NCBI GenBank assembly: GCA_927910885.1
Contig: CAKMOD010000139.1
Coordinates: forward strand, 1-16,858
Reading direction: 5' to 3'
Length of the DNA: 16,858 nt
DNA from: an uncultured Prevotella sp.
GTDB taxonomy: Bacteria; Bacteroidota; Bacteroidia; Bacteroidales; Bacteroidaceae
Made by a program: the position numbers and the translations under genes. The notes below the pieces were generated by a model. It ran no database searches, was not told where the DNA came from, and saw nothing but the letters and a program-made list of their open reading frames with translations. Below are positions 7,422-15,893 of this stretch, one piece after another (positions within the stretch are counted from its first letter, which is position 1; each line of letters opens with the position of its first letter).

Positions 7422-9836
7422 CTACAGACGTTCTGCCTCTTTGACTTTATTCTTGTTAGTTTCAAACTTTCTACTTCCAAAGTTGTAGTTTACACGGAAG
7501 ATAACTTGTCGGCTTTCGCTATGTCCCCAAATATCTAATTCTAATGTTCCTTTGCGTCCATAGCTGTCCCAACGCTCAGTGTGGAGGAGGTCAGTAATCA
7601 TCAATGATAGGGAGAGTCTGTCTCGGAGTAATTGTTTACTCAGTCCAATATCTATACTTCCACTTGGTTTTAGGACCTCATAGCTTCTGCCTTGTCGTTT
7701 GCTTGCGTATCTTGCAGACAGTTCCATACGAACTTTTGCTGGTAGTTGTATGTCGTTTGAAAGTGAAAGGTTGCATGAGGGACGACGGTAATCTTCTCTA
7801 TAAGATTCATAATCAAGATGGTTGATAAAGTAGTAAGCACCGACGTTTGCACTGACATCCCACCACGAGGTGAGACATTTGTTATAGATAAGGTCAAGTG
7901 CCAGTTGTTTCTGTTTACCAATATTCTTGGTTGTCATGACTATGCAGTCTTTCTTGTATGCATCGGGAAGTTGCGTAAAATAATTGTTTAGCTGATTGTA
8001 AGAGAGCATTACACTAAGATTATTCTTTGTGTAATCTAAAGATATCCTATGATTTATTTGTGGCTGAATAAATGGATTCCCTTTCCAATAGGTTAGTTCA
8101 TCTAACAGATATTCAATGGGGTTAAGGTCTTCGTATCTTGCTTTGTCTTGCCGTTTACTGTAGGCAAGTGTGAGCTTTGCTTTGTTGTTAAGATTATAAC
8201 TGATAGAAAGATTAGGAAAGAGTCTTGTGTGATTGTTCTTATTCTCCTCCATCAGTTTTCCGTCCAAATAGGATTCTAAAGTCCCGATAGTCTGCATATA
8301 TTCAATCCGCATACCTGCAGTTGCCTGTATATGTTTCCATTTCTGGGCATATTGTATATAGCCTTCAAGATTTGACTCTTGGTAGGTAAACCTGTTAGAT
8401 CTTGTGTTGTCAAGCACACCTTTTGCATAGAAGCCAAAGCGATTGTTACTTTCTACCTTGGCAGCTTTAATACCTGTAAGGAACTCTCCGTCATGGTTAT
8501 TCTTCAGTTTATAGTCAATAGCAGATGATATGATGTTTATATTCTTCTTGGATTTAGCTGGATAGTTGTCTTCCCTTAGTAATGTTCCATTTGGAGAGTA
8601 AAACGTATTAGGCTGATTGTTATTACTTACAACATCAACGTGAATCCAGTCTGCATTTGCAGTGATGGTCTGCTGTTCTGTAATATTGAACAGATAGCCT
8701 ATGCCTGTCGTATATTTTGTATTCTCTTGTTTGGTATAATCATTCCTTGCTTTAAGAATTTCATGAAGCGTGTCTCTACCTTTATATATCCAAGTAGTTG
8801 TTGCTGTCACTCCGGGACCTGTTAAGGCGTCAACTGATGTGTTCAGCATAAGTTTGTGTTTCTTGTTAGGTTGGAATACAAAAGCCAGTCCCCCTGCGTA
8901 AGTGTTACGCTTGTCTGTATCATCGGTCTCTGAGAAGTTTCGGTCTCCTTCTTGCATTCTATCAGTACCATATTCCATGTCATAGTGTCCAATGTTATGA
9001 CTATAGTTGATACCCAGCTGCCATGTCTGTTTGTTATAAGTCATACTAAAATCAGAACTTTGGCGTATGTGATTCCAAAAAGACATACCATGAGAGGTCG
9101 AAATGTAAAGTCCTCGTTCGTTGTTGTCTTTTAGTTTTATGTCAATAATACCACTTGCCCCTTCTGAATCATAACTTGCATCAGGGTTGGTTGAAGTAGT
9201 TATGCTTGCAATGTTAGAAGATGGAATAGTACGCAGATAGGCTGTAAGCGTTTCACCTTGAAGTCGTATGCGTTTTCCGTTCACGTAAACGGCGGCATTG
9301 CCAAGGGCAGAAAGCGATAGATTTCCTTTATTATCAAGCCTTACACTTGGGGTGTGGCGCAGAACATCTAAAGAGTTGCCAAGGTTAGCAAGATAGGATT
9401 CTGCAACAGAAATGCTTATCTTCCCACTTTCCATTTTTATGAGTGAGCGTTGTTTGCGAGCTGTGACAATAACGTCTTTCAGCTCTGTGCCGTCAGGATA
9501 TAAATATATGTTGTAAATGGAGTTATTATTCGGAATGGAGAAAAGAATAGTAGTATCACGGCATCCGATAGCTCCGCAGTATAGTTGATAACTACCATCA
9601 ATAAGGGTGTAATTAAACTTTCCGTCCGTCTCAGTTAGTCCATTGGCAATTACTTTTCCTGTCTTCTGATTAGAAATGATAATTGTTGCTGCATCAATAG
9701 GTTCCTTTGTTTGTTGCTGGATATTAAAGGTTATGTTCTGTTGAGCCATAAGGCTGAATGTGTTCAGCAACAATAGAGTTATAACTAAGATGATATGTGA
9801 TGTGAAAGGTCTTGTTTGTAATCTTTGAATTGTCAT
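7422..9836 (-). CDS. Outer membrane beta-barrel receptor (TonB-dependent-receptor-like, OMP_b-brl_3 type)
   Basis: An 804-residue outer membrane protein. A signal peptide (MTIQRLQTRPFTSH, then IILVITLLLLNTFSLMAQ) is followed by a carboxypeptidase-regulatory-like beta-sandwich (about 33-112, with DGKFNYTLIDGSYQL), the linker ELKDVIVTARKQ (118-129), and a plug-like domain with AAVYVNGKRIRLQGE and NPDASYDSEGASGIIDIKL (about 181-236). The remaining roughly 560 residues are alternating aromatic-rich strands expected to form the barrel. This matches the family annotated as outer membrane beta-barrel or TonB-dependent receptor-like; no SusD partner is adjacent, so a glycan-uptake role is not supported and the ligand is unknown. 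ATG 9834-9836 is preferred because it places the signal peptide at the N terminus; an in-frame ATG at 9911 would add 25 residues before it. Divergent from rprX. Confidence 0.85.
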   Translation of the reverse strand: MTIQRLQTRPFTSHIILVITLLLLNTFSLMAQQNITFNIQQQTKEPIDAATIIISNQKTGKVIANGLTETDGKFNYTLIDGSYQLYCGAIGCRDTTILFSIPNNNSIYNIYLYPDGTELKDVIVTARKQRSLIKMESGKISISVAESYLANLGNSLDVLRHTPSVRLDNKGNLSLSALGNAAVYVNGKRIRLQGETLTAYLRTIPSSNIASITTSTNPDASYDSEGASGIIDIKLKDNNERGLYISTSHGMSFWNHIRQSSDFSMTYNKQTWQLGINYSHNIGHYDMEYGTDRMQEGDRNFSETDDTDKRNTYAGGLAFVFQPNKKHKLMLNTSVDALTGPGVTATTTWIYKGRDTLHEILKARNDYTKQENTKYTTGIGYLFNITEQQTITANADWIHVDVVSNNNQPNTFYSPNGTLLREDNYPAKSKKNINIISSAIDYKLKNNHDGEFLTGIKAAKVESNNRFGFYAKGVLDNTRSNRFTYQESNLEGYIQYAQKWKHIQATAGMRIEYMQTIGTLESYLDGKLMEENKNNHTRLFPNLSISYNLNNKAKLTLAYSKRQDKARYEDLNPIEYLLDELTYWKGNPFIQPQINHRISLDYTKNNLSVMLSYNQLNNYFTQLPDAYKKDCIVMTTKNIGKQKQLALDLIYNKCLTSWWDVSANVGAYYFINHLDYESYREDYRRPSCNLSLSNDIQLPAKVRMELSARYASKRQGRSYEVLKPSGSIDIGLSKQLLRDRLSLSLMITDLLHTERWDSYGRKGTLELDIWGHSESRQVIFRVNYNFGSRKFETNKNKVKEAERL

Positions 9837-10068
9837 GAGGTTTGTTATATTTATAGCTATTTTATAGTATACTAAGCACTCAACACGATTGGTGTTTACC
9901 ACCATCATCACTCGTGCTGGGCATCAACATATCGATAAAATATGAGAAGTTTGGTTTTTATTCTCATTATAATATTGTAATATATGAATGATTTACTTAT
10001 GTGAGAGATGTTAACTGGATAGTATATTAATTTATTTTTGTTTATAGCTAATAGGTTTAATGATTTTA

Positions 10069-10076
10069 CAAAGATA
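10069..10076 (-). promoter_or_regulatory. Candidate -7 element for the receptor gene
   Basis: The minus strand reads TATCTTTG, matching TAnnTTTG. It would give a leader of about 225 bases ahead of ATG 9836. No -33 element is evident, and the match could be chance in AT-rich DNA. Confidence 0.25.
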
Positions 10077-10363
10077 ACAAAATAATATTTTTCTTAGGTG
10101 TTTTTTTGTATAAAGAATAAAACGTTTTGTTTTCTGCTAATGCTTTTTATTGATTTATAGAAAGACTCACTTACTTTTGTTTTGTGAATCTAAACAAATG
10201 TTTTATTAGCTCTTTTACTTTCTTGTATATCTTTTGGAGTAATCAAAACTGTATGTTAAAGATTATACTTGATAATTATTAATTTAATAAGTGGTATTTA
10301 GTTAACTAAAATCAATTAAGAGTATTTTCTTAACTTTTAGATGTTAATTGTTTAAGGAATTCC

Positions 10364-10371
10364 TATCTTTG
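10364..10371 (+). promoter_or_regulatory. -7 promoter element for rprX-rprY
   Basis: TATCTTTG followed by C is a very good match to the Bacteroidota -7 consensus. The predicted transcription start is around 10377-10380, giving a leader of about 65 bases to ATG 10444. A -33 TTTG at ideal spacing is not obvious; TTTTAG at about 10335-10340 is the closest. Confidence 0.6.
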
Positions 10372-10443
10372 CACTTGATAAATAAATATATGGTGCTGTG
10401 AGTGGAGTCTTTTCATGACCAGTATGAATATAAACAGAGAGTA

Positions 10444-12000
10444 ATGAAGAAGAAAACAATTTGGACAATAGCCATAATCATGGGACTTTCGTTCCTTGGT
10501 TTGCTTCTGCTCCAGCTCAACTATATTGAAGAGATGGCTGAGATGAAGAAGGAACAGTTTGACGAATCTGTCAACCGTGCCCTCTATCAGGCTTCTCGAA
10601 ATATGGAGTTAAATGAGACTCTTCGTTATTTGGAGGATGATGTAAACAAGAAGGAACGCTCACAAGATGATGAGCAGAGTGCTGATAAAGATGCTTCTAC
10701 TGCCGCACATCAAGTTCCTGACACAGATGATCAAGGTGAACCCTATACCTCATTCGAGGCAAAGTTGCTTCAGGCAAAGCCCTCTTTGACACCAAAGGCT
10801 ATGATTCTGCGCAATGATAGTAGTACACTGTCTGCAACAAAGCGCAATATGCAGGAGATTGTTCGCAATCGTTATGTCTATCAGAAGGCGATGTTGGAAG
10901 AGGTCATATATAATATCCTTTATTCCGCTTCAGACAAACCATTGCGCAATAGAATTAACTTCAAGTTATTGGATCAAGACCTAAAAGCGGAGATGATGAA
11001 CAATGGAATCAATATTCCTTATCATTTCACGGTGACGACACAAGATGGTAGAGAGGTCTATAAATGTCCTGATTATGTAAGTGACGGTGAGGAGAATACT
11101 TATTCTCAAGTGTTGTTCCGCAACGACCCTGTAAACAGAATGGGTGTTGTCAAGGTTCATTTCCCACAGATGAACAACTACATCTTCTCCAGTGTACGGT
11201 TCATGATTCCATCAATCATCTTCACTTTCGTGCTGTTGGTTACCTTTATCTTCACGATTGTGACTATCTTCCGACAGAAACGTTATAGTGAGATAAAGAA
11301 TGACTTTATCAATAACATGACGCACGAACTCAAGACGCCTATCGCAAGTATTTCTCTGGCAGCCCAGATGATGAATGATAAGACGCTAACAAAGAGTCCG
11401 AAGATGATTGAGCACTTGGGTGGCGTTGTTAACGATGAGTCGAAACGTCTGCGCTTCCTTGTTGAGAAGGTACTCCAGATGAGTATGTACGACCGCAAAA
11501 AGGCTGTGTTAAAGAAGAAGTACACCGACCTGAACGAGATGGTTGAGACAATCGCTCACTCTTTTAGTTTGCGTGTTGAGCATACTGGCGGTAAGGTATA
11601 TACAGAGATTGAAGCGATTGATTCACTCATGTATGTTGATGAAATGCATTTCCAGAATGTCATATTCAATCTCTTGGATAACGCTGTTAAATATGCGAAA
11701 CCCGATCAACCATTAGATGTCTATTTGAAGACATGGAACACGAATGAGAATCTCTATCTCTCTGTTCGTGATACTGGTCAAGGAATAAAGAAGGAGAACT
11801 TAAAGAAGATATTTGATAAGTTCTATCGCGTTCACACTGGAAATCTCCATGATGTCAAAGGCTTTGGATTAGGTTTGGCATACGTTAAGAAGATGGTTGA
11901 CCTTCATGAAGGAGAAATCAAGGTGCTGAGTGAATATGGTAAAGGAACAAAATTCGTTATAAAACTCCCCGTTATTCGTGACGAGGAGGATGAAGAATAA
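10444..12000 (+). CDS. rprX: Sensor histidine kinase, RprX-like
   Basis: A 518-residue membrane sensor kinase. ATG 10444 (MKKKTIWTIAIIMG) places the first membrane helix at the N terminus (about 6-26); a long extracytoplasmic region follows (about 27-250) with an acidic, Gln/Asp-rich stretch near 70-100; the second helix is at about 253-276. The cytoplasmic core has the HisKA box MTHELKTPIAS with phosphoacceptor His near 294, N box LLDNAVKYAK (Asn near 413), G1 DTGQGI (443-448), F box FDKFYRVH (about 457-464) and G2 GFGLGLAYVK (473-482): all catalytic elements are present. It resembles RprX of Bacteroides fragilis in layout and is paired with an RprY-like regulator 40 bases downstream. An in-frame GTG at 10402 would add 14 polar residues and is less likely. 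The stimulus is unknown. Confidence 0.88.
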   Translation: MKKKTIWTIAIIMGLSFLGLLLLQLNYIEEMAEMKKEQFDESVNRALYQASRNMELNETLRYLEDDVNKKERSQDDEQSADKDASTAAHQVPDTDDQGEPYTSFEAKLLQAKPSLTPKAMILRNDSSTLSATKRNMQEIVRNRYVYQKAMLEEVIYNILYSASDKPLRNRINFKLLDQDLKAEMMNNGINIPYHFTVTTQDGREVYKCPDYVSDGEENTYSQVLFRNDPVNRMGVVKVHFPQMNNYIFSSVRFMIPSIIFTFVLLVTFIFTIVTIFRQKRYSEIKNDFINNMTHELKTPIASISLAAQMMNDKTLTKSPKMIEHLGGVVNDESKRLRFLVEKVLQMSMYDRKKAVLKKKYTDLNEMVETIAHSFSLRVEHTGGKVYTEIEAIDSLMYVDEMHFQNVIFNLLDNAVKYAKPDQPLDVYLKTWNTNENLYLSVRDTGQGIKKENLKKIFDKFYRVHTGNLHDVKGFGLGLAYVKKMVDLHEGEIKVLSEYGKGTKFVIKLPVIRDEEDEE

Positions 12001-12040
12001 AAGATAATTAAGAATATAAACAAATTAATACGTATAAGTT

Positions 12041-12748
12041 ATGGATGATAAATTGAAAATTCTGTTGTGTGAAGACGATGAGAATCTCGGAACACTGTTG
12101 AGTGAATATCTGCAGGCAAAAGGCTTTCAGGCTGACCTCTGCCCTGATGGTGAGGTTGGATACAGAGCTTTTTTGAAGAGCAAGTATGATATCTGTGTGC
12201 TTGATGTTATGATGCCAAAGAAAGATGGTTTCACACTTGCACAGGAGATTCGTCAGGCTAATGCAGAAATCCCTATCATCTTCCTTACTGCAAAGCAGTT
12301 GAAAGAGGATATCTTGGAAGGTTTCAAGATAGGTGCTGATGATTATATTACTAAGCCATTCTCAATGGAGGAACTTGTGTTCCGTATTGAGGCTATCCTC
12401 CGTCGTGTAAGAGGAAAGAAGACCAAGGAGTCTACAATGTACACCATCGGTCGTTTTACTTTCGATACACAGAAGCAGTTGCTTACACTGGATAATAACC
12501 CAGAGAAGGCTACTAAGCTTACAACAAAGGAGAATGAGTTGCTTGCTTTACTTTGCGCACACTCTAATGAGATTCTTCAGCGTGACTATGCTTTGAAGAC
12601 CATTTGGATTGATGATAACTATTTCAATGCACGTTCAATGGATGTTTATATCACTAAGTTGCGTAAGCATTTGAAACCAGACCCACAGATTGAGATTATT
12701 AATATCCACGGTAAGGGTTATAAACTCATTGTTCCTGACGAGCAGTAA
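12041..12748 (+). CDS. rprY: OmpR/PhoB-type response regulator, RprY-like
   Basis: A 235-residue regulator. The receiver domain (1 to about 118) has the acidic pocket EDDE (11-14), phosphoacceptor Asp55 in VLDVMMPKKDG, the switch Thr83 in FLTAK, and Lys105 in ITKPFS. After a short linker comes a winged-helix DNA-binding domain (about 130-232) with LTTKENELLALLC, the recognition-helix region ARSMDVYITKLRKHL, and the wing IINIHGKGYKL. It is the evident partner of the kinase just upstream and should bind direct repeats in target promoters when phosphorylated. Transcription probably ends at the hairpin at 12793-12837. The targets are not known from this window; the divergent receptor gene is one candidate by position. 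Confidence 0.92.
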   Translation: MDDKLKILLCEDDENLGTLLSEYLQAKGFQADLCPDGEVGYRAFLKSKYDICVLDVMMPKKDGFTLAQEIRQANAEIPIIFLTAKQLKEDILEGFKIGADDYITKPFSMEELVFRIEAILRRVRGKKTKESTMYTIGRFTFDTQKQLLTLDNNPEKATKLTTKENELLALLCAHSNEILQRDYALKTIWIDDNYFNARSMDVYITKLRKHLKPDPQIEIINIHGKGYKLIVPDEQ

Positions 12749-12758
12749 AAACTTTAGT

Positions 12759-12778
12759 CTGTAATGTTTTAATTACAG
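12759..12778 (+). other. Small hairpin just after rprY
   Basis: CTGTAAT and ATTACAG form a 7-base-pair stem around a 6-base loop, starting 11 bases after the rprY stop. No T-run follows, so by itself it is not a terminator. It may protect the 3' end or be incidental. Confidence 0.35.
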
Positions 12779-12792
12779 AACCACTAAATAGT

Positions 12793-12837
12793 AACGCTAT
12801 TCTTTCCTCTTTTATGAGGACTGAATAGCGTTTTTTT
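12793..12837 (+). terminator. Intrinsic terminator of rprX-rprY
   Basis: AACGCTATTC (12793-12802) pairs perfectly with GAATAGCGTT (12823-12832), and an inner CCTC/GAGG stem closes the loop. Seven T at 12831-12837 overlap and follow the stem. This is a textbook rho-independent terminator 45 bases after the rprY stop. Confidence 0.88.
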
Positions 12838-12930
12838 CTTGTTTAATATGGAAGTAGAAGGATAAGGATTTAGTATAAAATAAAGATGAAAACCTCATTA
12901 GTATATCACAAGTTATAGGAAACCTTATTA

Positions 12931-13005
12931 TGTGTTAGTACTCCGCACTAATGGTGCTAAGCCTCCGCACAATATGTGTTAAGCCTCCGCACAAGATGTG
13001 CGGAG
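12931..13005. repeat. Three-copy 22-base tandem repeat ending in a hairpin
   Basis: CTCCGCAC occurs at 12941-12948, 12963-12970 and 12985-12992, exactly 22 bases apart, inside units of the form TGTGTTA-(A/G)-(G/T)-(A/C)-CTCCGCAC plus about 4 bases (second unit begins GGTGCTA). A fourth unit starts with TGTG at 12997 but continues as CGGAG, so CTCCGCACA (12985-12993) and TGTGCGGAG (12997-13005) make a 9-base-pair stem with a 3-base loop. The tract is markedly more GC-rich than the flanking spacer. It lies in the 476-base gap between rprY and nadB. Confidence 0.75.
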
Positions 13006-13179
13006 TATTCGTACAGTATATGAAAAGCATCACTATAAGGGTTGAAAAGGGGAAGAATGAGTTTTACTGATACTTGATTTAGAAAGGAAGTTACTCGTGT
13101 TCGTTAGGAGTAGAAAATCTTTTCTCATGCACGTATAAATATATATCCTCTTTCTTGCCAATGTTATGGTAATTTTTAT

Positions 13180-13187
13180 TACTTTTG
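13180..13187 (+). promoter_or_regulatory. -7 promoter element for the nadBAC operon
   Basis: TACTTTTG matches the Bacteroidota -7 consensus, with a TTG at 13155-13157 about 22 bases upstream as a possible -33 element. The predicted start is near 13193, leaving a leader of about 30 bases to the nadB ATG. No recognisable operator is visible. Confidence 0.6.
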
Positions 13188-13224
13188 TACCGACTAATTT
13201 TTTGATATCAGACGAAATCATTTT

Positions 13225-14814
13225 ATGATACACAAATTTGATTTCCTGGTTATCGGCAGCGGTATAGCAGGAATGAGTTATGCATTGAGTGTGGCAAATA
13301 GTGGTAAGGGAAAGGTTGCCCTTGTTTGCAAAACTTCTTTGGACGAAGCCAATACGGCTAAAGCACAAGGAGGAATAGCTGCGGTAACGAACCTTGCGAT
13401 TGACAATTTTGAAAAACATATCAACGATACTATGGTCGCTGGTGATTATATTTCCGACCCTTTGGCTGTGAAACAGGTTGTGTGTAATGCTCCTGAAGCT
13501 ATCAAAGCACTCGTCAAGTGGGGTGTTAACTTTGATAAGAATACAGACGGAACATACGACTTACATCGGGAGGGTGGGCATAGTGACTTCCGAATTCTTC
13601 ATCATGCTGATGACACGGGATTTGAGATACAGCGTGGACTGATGGAGGCTGTGAAGGCAAATCCAAATATTATTGTCTTCGAAAATCACTATGCTGTTGA
13701 AATTATCACACAACATCACTTGGGAATGATGGTGACGCGCAGAACCTCAGATATAGAATGTTATGGTGCGTATATCCTCAATCCCGAAACCCAAAAGGTT
13801 GATACTTTCTTAAGTAAGGTAACACTTATGGCTACAGGTGGTGTGGGAGCCGTTTATGCAATGACATCTAATCCTGTAATAGCTACTGGAGATGGTATTG
13901 CAATGGTTTATCGAGCCAAGGGGACAGTAAAGGATATGGAATTCGTACAGTTCCATCCCACCGTACTTTATAATCCTTCTGAGACACATCCAGCGTTTCT
14001 GATTACTGAGGCTATGCGTGGTTATGGAGGAGTGTTGCGACTTCCAGATGGTCAGGAGTTTATGCAGAAGTATGACAAACGTCTTTCTCTTGCTCCGCGT
14101 GATATCGTTGCTCGGGCTATCGACCATGAGATGAAGATTCATGGACTAAACCATGTTTGCCTTGACTTAACACATAAAGATGCTGAAGAAACAAAACGTC
14201 ATTTCCCACATATCTATGAGAAGTGTCTGAGTGTTGGGATTGATATAACAAAGGAATATATCCCCGTTTGTCCAAGTGCTCACTATATCTGCGGTGGTAT
14301 AAAGGTCGATTTGAATGCAGAAAGTTCTATTCATAGACTATATGCTGTTGGTGAATGCTCATGTACTGGACTACATGGAGGAAACCGACTTGCCAGCAAC
14401 TCGCTGATAGAAGCTGTCGTCTACGCTAAGTCTGCAGCCGATCATACACTACGGATGATAGACACATACGATTTTAATACGAATATTCCTGAGTGGAACG
14501 ATGAGGGCACAATGACCAATGAAGAACATGTTTTAATCACACAGAGTATTAGAGAAGTTGGCGAAATCATGAGCAACTATGTTGGTATTGTGCGAAGTGA
14601 TTTACGTTTGAAACGTGCTTGGGCAAGGCTTGATCTATTGTATGAGGAAACAGAAAGCCTCTTTAAGCGTGTTACGGCAACGAAGGATATATGCGAACTT
14701 CGTAATATGATAAATGTTGGTTATCTGATAACAAGACAAGCCATAGAACGTAAGGAAAGTCGAGGATTGCACTACACGGTAGATTATCCGAAGCATGCAT
14801 ACGACAAGAAGTAG
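13225..14814 (+). CDS. nadB: L-aspartate oxidase
   Basis: NadB is the flavoenzyme that oxidises L-aspartate to iminoaspartate, the first step of de novo NAD synthesis, passing electrons to oxygen or fumarate. The 529-residue protein has the FAD dinucleotide motif GSGIAGMSYA (11-20), AQGGIAA (47-53), HREGGH (114-119), EFVQFHPT (239-246), an active-site RDIVARAID (292-300), CPSAHYICGGI (349-359) and the C-terminal FAD-binding GGNRLASNSLIEAVVYA (385-401), followed by a helical C-terminal domain. These are the fumarate-reductase/succinate-dehydrogenase flavoprotein family signatures, and the length is typical of NadB (about 520-540). It heads a nadB-nadA-nadC operon, which settles the assignment over a generic fumarate reductase. 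Confidence 0.95.
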   Translation: MIHKFDFLVIGSGIAGMSYALSVANSGKGKVALVCKTSLDEANTAKAQGGIAAVTNLAIDNFEKHINDTMVAGDYISDPLAVKQVVCNAPEAIKALVKWGVNFDKNTDGTYDLHREGGHSDFRILHHADDTGFEIQRGLMEAVKANPNIIVFENHYAVEIITQHHLGMMVTRRTSDIECYGAYILNPETQKVDTFLSKVTLMATGGVGAVYAMTSNPVIATGDGIAMVYRAKGTVKDMEFVQFHPTVLYNPSETHPAFLITEAMRGYGGVLRLPDGQEFMQKYDKRLSLAPRDIVARAIDHEMKIHGLNHVCLDLTHKDAEETKRHFPHIYEKCLSVGIDITKEYIPVCPSAHYICGGIKVDLNAESSIHRLYAVGECSCTGLHGGNRLASNSLIEAVVYAKSAADHTLRMIDTYDFNTNIPEWNDEGTMTNEEHVLITQSIREVGEIMSNYVGIVRSDLRLKRAWARLDLLYEETESLFKRVTATKDICELRNMINVGYLITRQAIERKESRGLHYTVDYPKHAYDKK

Positions 14815-14836
14815 TAAAAGAGTATAGATAGATACT

Positions 14837-14865
14837 GAGAGAAGCACAATAACCATTGTACTCTC
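14837..14865 (+). other. Hairpin in the nadB-nadA spacer
   Basis: GAGAG (14837-14841) and CTCTC (14861-14865) enclose ACAAT (14846-14850) and ATTGT (14855-14859), giving two stacked 5-base-pair stems with a bulge and a 4-base loop, 20 bases before the nadA ATG. It might tune nadA translation or mRNA processing; it has no terminator T-run. Confidence 0.35.
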
Positions 14866-14885
14866 AACTTATAATACAAAATAGA

Positions 14886-15878
14886 ATGATTGAAAAAAAA
14901 TGGCTGGAACAGGGTTTTATAGATGAACCTATTCCAGAAGGAACAGATGTGAAGGCTGAAATTCGTCGAATGTGTAAGGAAAAGAATGCGCTTATCATGT
15001 CACATTATTACACAGAAGGCGTAATTCAGGAGTTGGCAGATTTTGTAGGTGATAGTCTGGCTTTGGCACAAAAGGCAGCTACTACAGATGCCGATATCAT
15101 TGTTATGTGCGGTGTACATTTCATGGGTGAGACGAATAAAATTTTATGTCCTGAGAAGACTATACTCGTTCCTGACCTTAATGCCTCTTGTTCATTAGCA
15201 GAGAGTTGTCCAGCCGATGAGTTTGAGAAGTTTGTACAAGCACACCCTAATCATACTGTGGTAAGCTATGTCAATACAACAGCAGCAACCAAGGCTGTGA
15301 CAGATGTTGTGGTGACGAGCAGTAATGCAAAGCAGATTGTTGAGTCTTTACCAAAGGATACTCCTATCATTTTTGGACCAGATAGGAACTTAGGACATTA
15401 TATCAGTGAGCAAACAGGACGTGAGATGTTGCTTTGGGATGGTGCATGTGAAGTTCATGATAGATTCTCTGTAGAGAAGATTCAGCAGTTAAAACGCGAA
15501 CATCCAGCAGCAAAAGTACTGGCTCATCCTGAGTGTCCACCTACTGTACTCTGCTTAGCTGATAAGGTTGGAAGTACGTCTGCCTTGTTGAAGTATAGTG
15601 TTGAGAGTGATGCTCAAGAGTTTATTGTAGTGACGGAGAGTGGTATTCTTGTTGAAATGCAGAGATTGGCTCCACAAAAGACCTTTATTCCAGCCCCTCC
15701 TAATGATAGCGATAGCCCTTGTAACGAATGTGAGTATATGAAGTATATTACTTTGAGGAAGCTGTATAATTGCTTAAAGTATGAATGGCCAGCAATCGAG
15801 GTTGAGCCTGAGATGGCTAAGAAGGCTGTCAAATCAATTCATAGAATGTTGGACATCTCAAACAGATTAGGTTTATAA
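14886..15878 (+). CDS. nadA: Quinolinate synthase A
   Basis: NadA condenses iminoaspartate with dihydroxyacetone phosphate to quinolinate, using a [4Fe-4S] cluster. From ATG 14886 (MIEKKWLEQGF) the protein is 330 residues. Visible motifs: SHYYTEGVIQELADFVGDS (39-57), VMCGVHFMGET (73-83), DLNASCSLA with likely cluster Cys102, GPDRNLG (164-170), WDGACEVHDRF with likely cluster Cys188, HPECPP (214-219), TESGI (250-254) and SPCNECEYM supplying the third ligand (Cys279 or Cys282). ATG 14886 is preferred to an in-frame TTG at 14856, which would fall inside the intergenic hairpin. It follows nadB by 71 bases and precedes nadC by 15. Confidence 0.95.
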   Translation: MIEKKWLEQGFIDEPIPEGTDVKAEIRRMCKEKNALIMSHYYTEGVIQELADFVGDSLALAQKAATTDADIIVMCGVHFMGETNKILCPEKTILVPDLNASCSLAESCPADEFEKFVQAHPNHTVVSYVNTTAATKAVTDVVVTSSNAKQIVESLPKDTPIIFGPDRNLGHYISEQTGREMLLWDGACEVHDRFSVEKIQQLKREHPAAKVLAHPECPPTVLCLADKVGSTSALLKYSVESDAQEFIVVTESGILVEMQRLAPQKTFIPAPPNDSDSPCNECEYMKYITLRKLYNCLKYEWPAIEVEPEMAKKAVKSIHRMLDISNRLGL

Positions 15879-15893
15879 TTTAAATATATTATT

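Larger units (their letters stand above)
9837..10443. other. AT-rich divergent intergenic region, receptor / rprX
   Basis: About 600 bases with no supported coding sequence on either strand (the first 75 could be coding if the receptor starts at 9911). It is strongly AT-rich and must hold the promoters of both divergent genes. Several TAnnTTTG matches occur on the plus strand (for example 10032-10039, 10172-10179, 10364-10371), but in DNA this AT-rich most will be chance. I see no tRNA, riboswitch or clear direct repeat. Confidence 0.6.

Noticed and set aside
9837..9911. Receptor start at ATG 9911
   Set aside because: It would put 25 polar or mixed residues ahead of a good signal peptide; ATG 9836 fits better.
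12931..13005. CRISPR array
   Set aside because: The 22-base period has no room for spacers, the units are diverged, and no cas genes are nearby.
13033..13419. Minus-strand open frame of 128 residues upstream of nadB
   Set aside because: It overlaps the start of nadB and its promoter, and its composition is not protein-like.
14823..14836. Small hairpin AGTAT/ATACT after nadB as a terminator
   Set aside because: Only 5 A/T-rich pairs, no T-run, and it lies inside the nad operon.
14856..14885. TTG start for nadA
   Set aside because: It lies in the intergenic hairpin, and the extra residues are not family-like; ATG 14886 gives a normal NadA.
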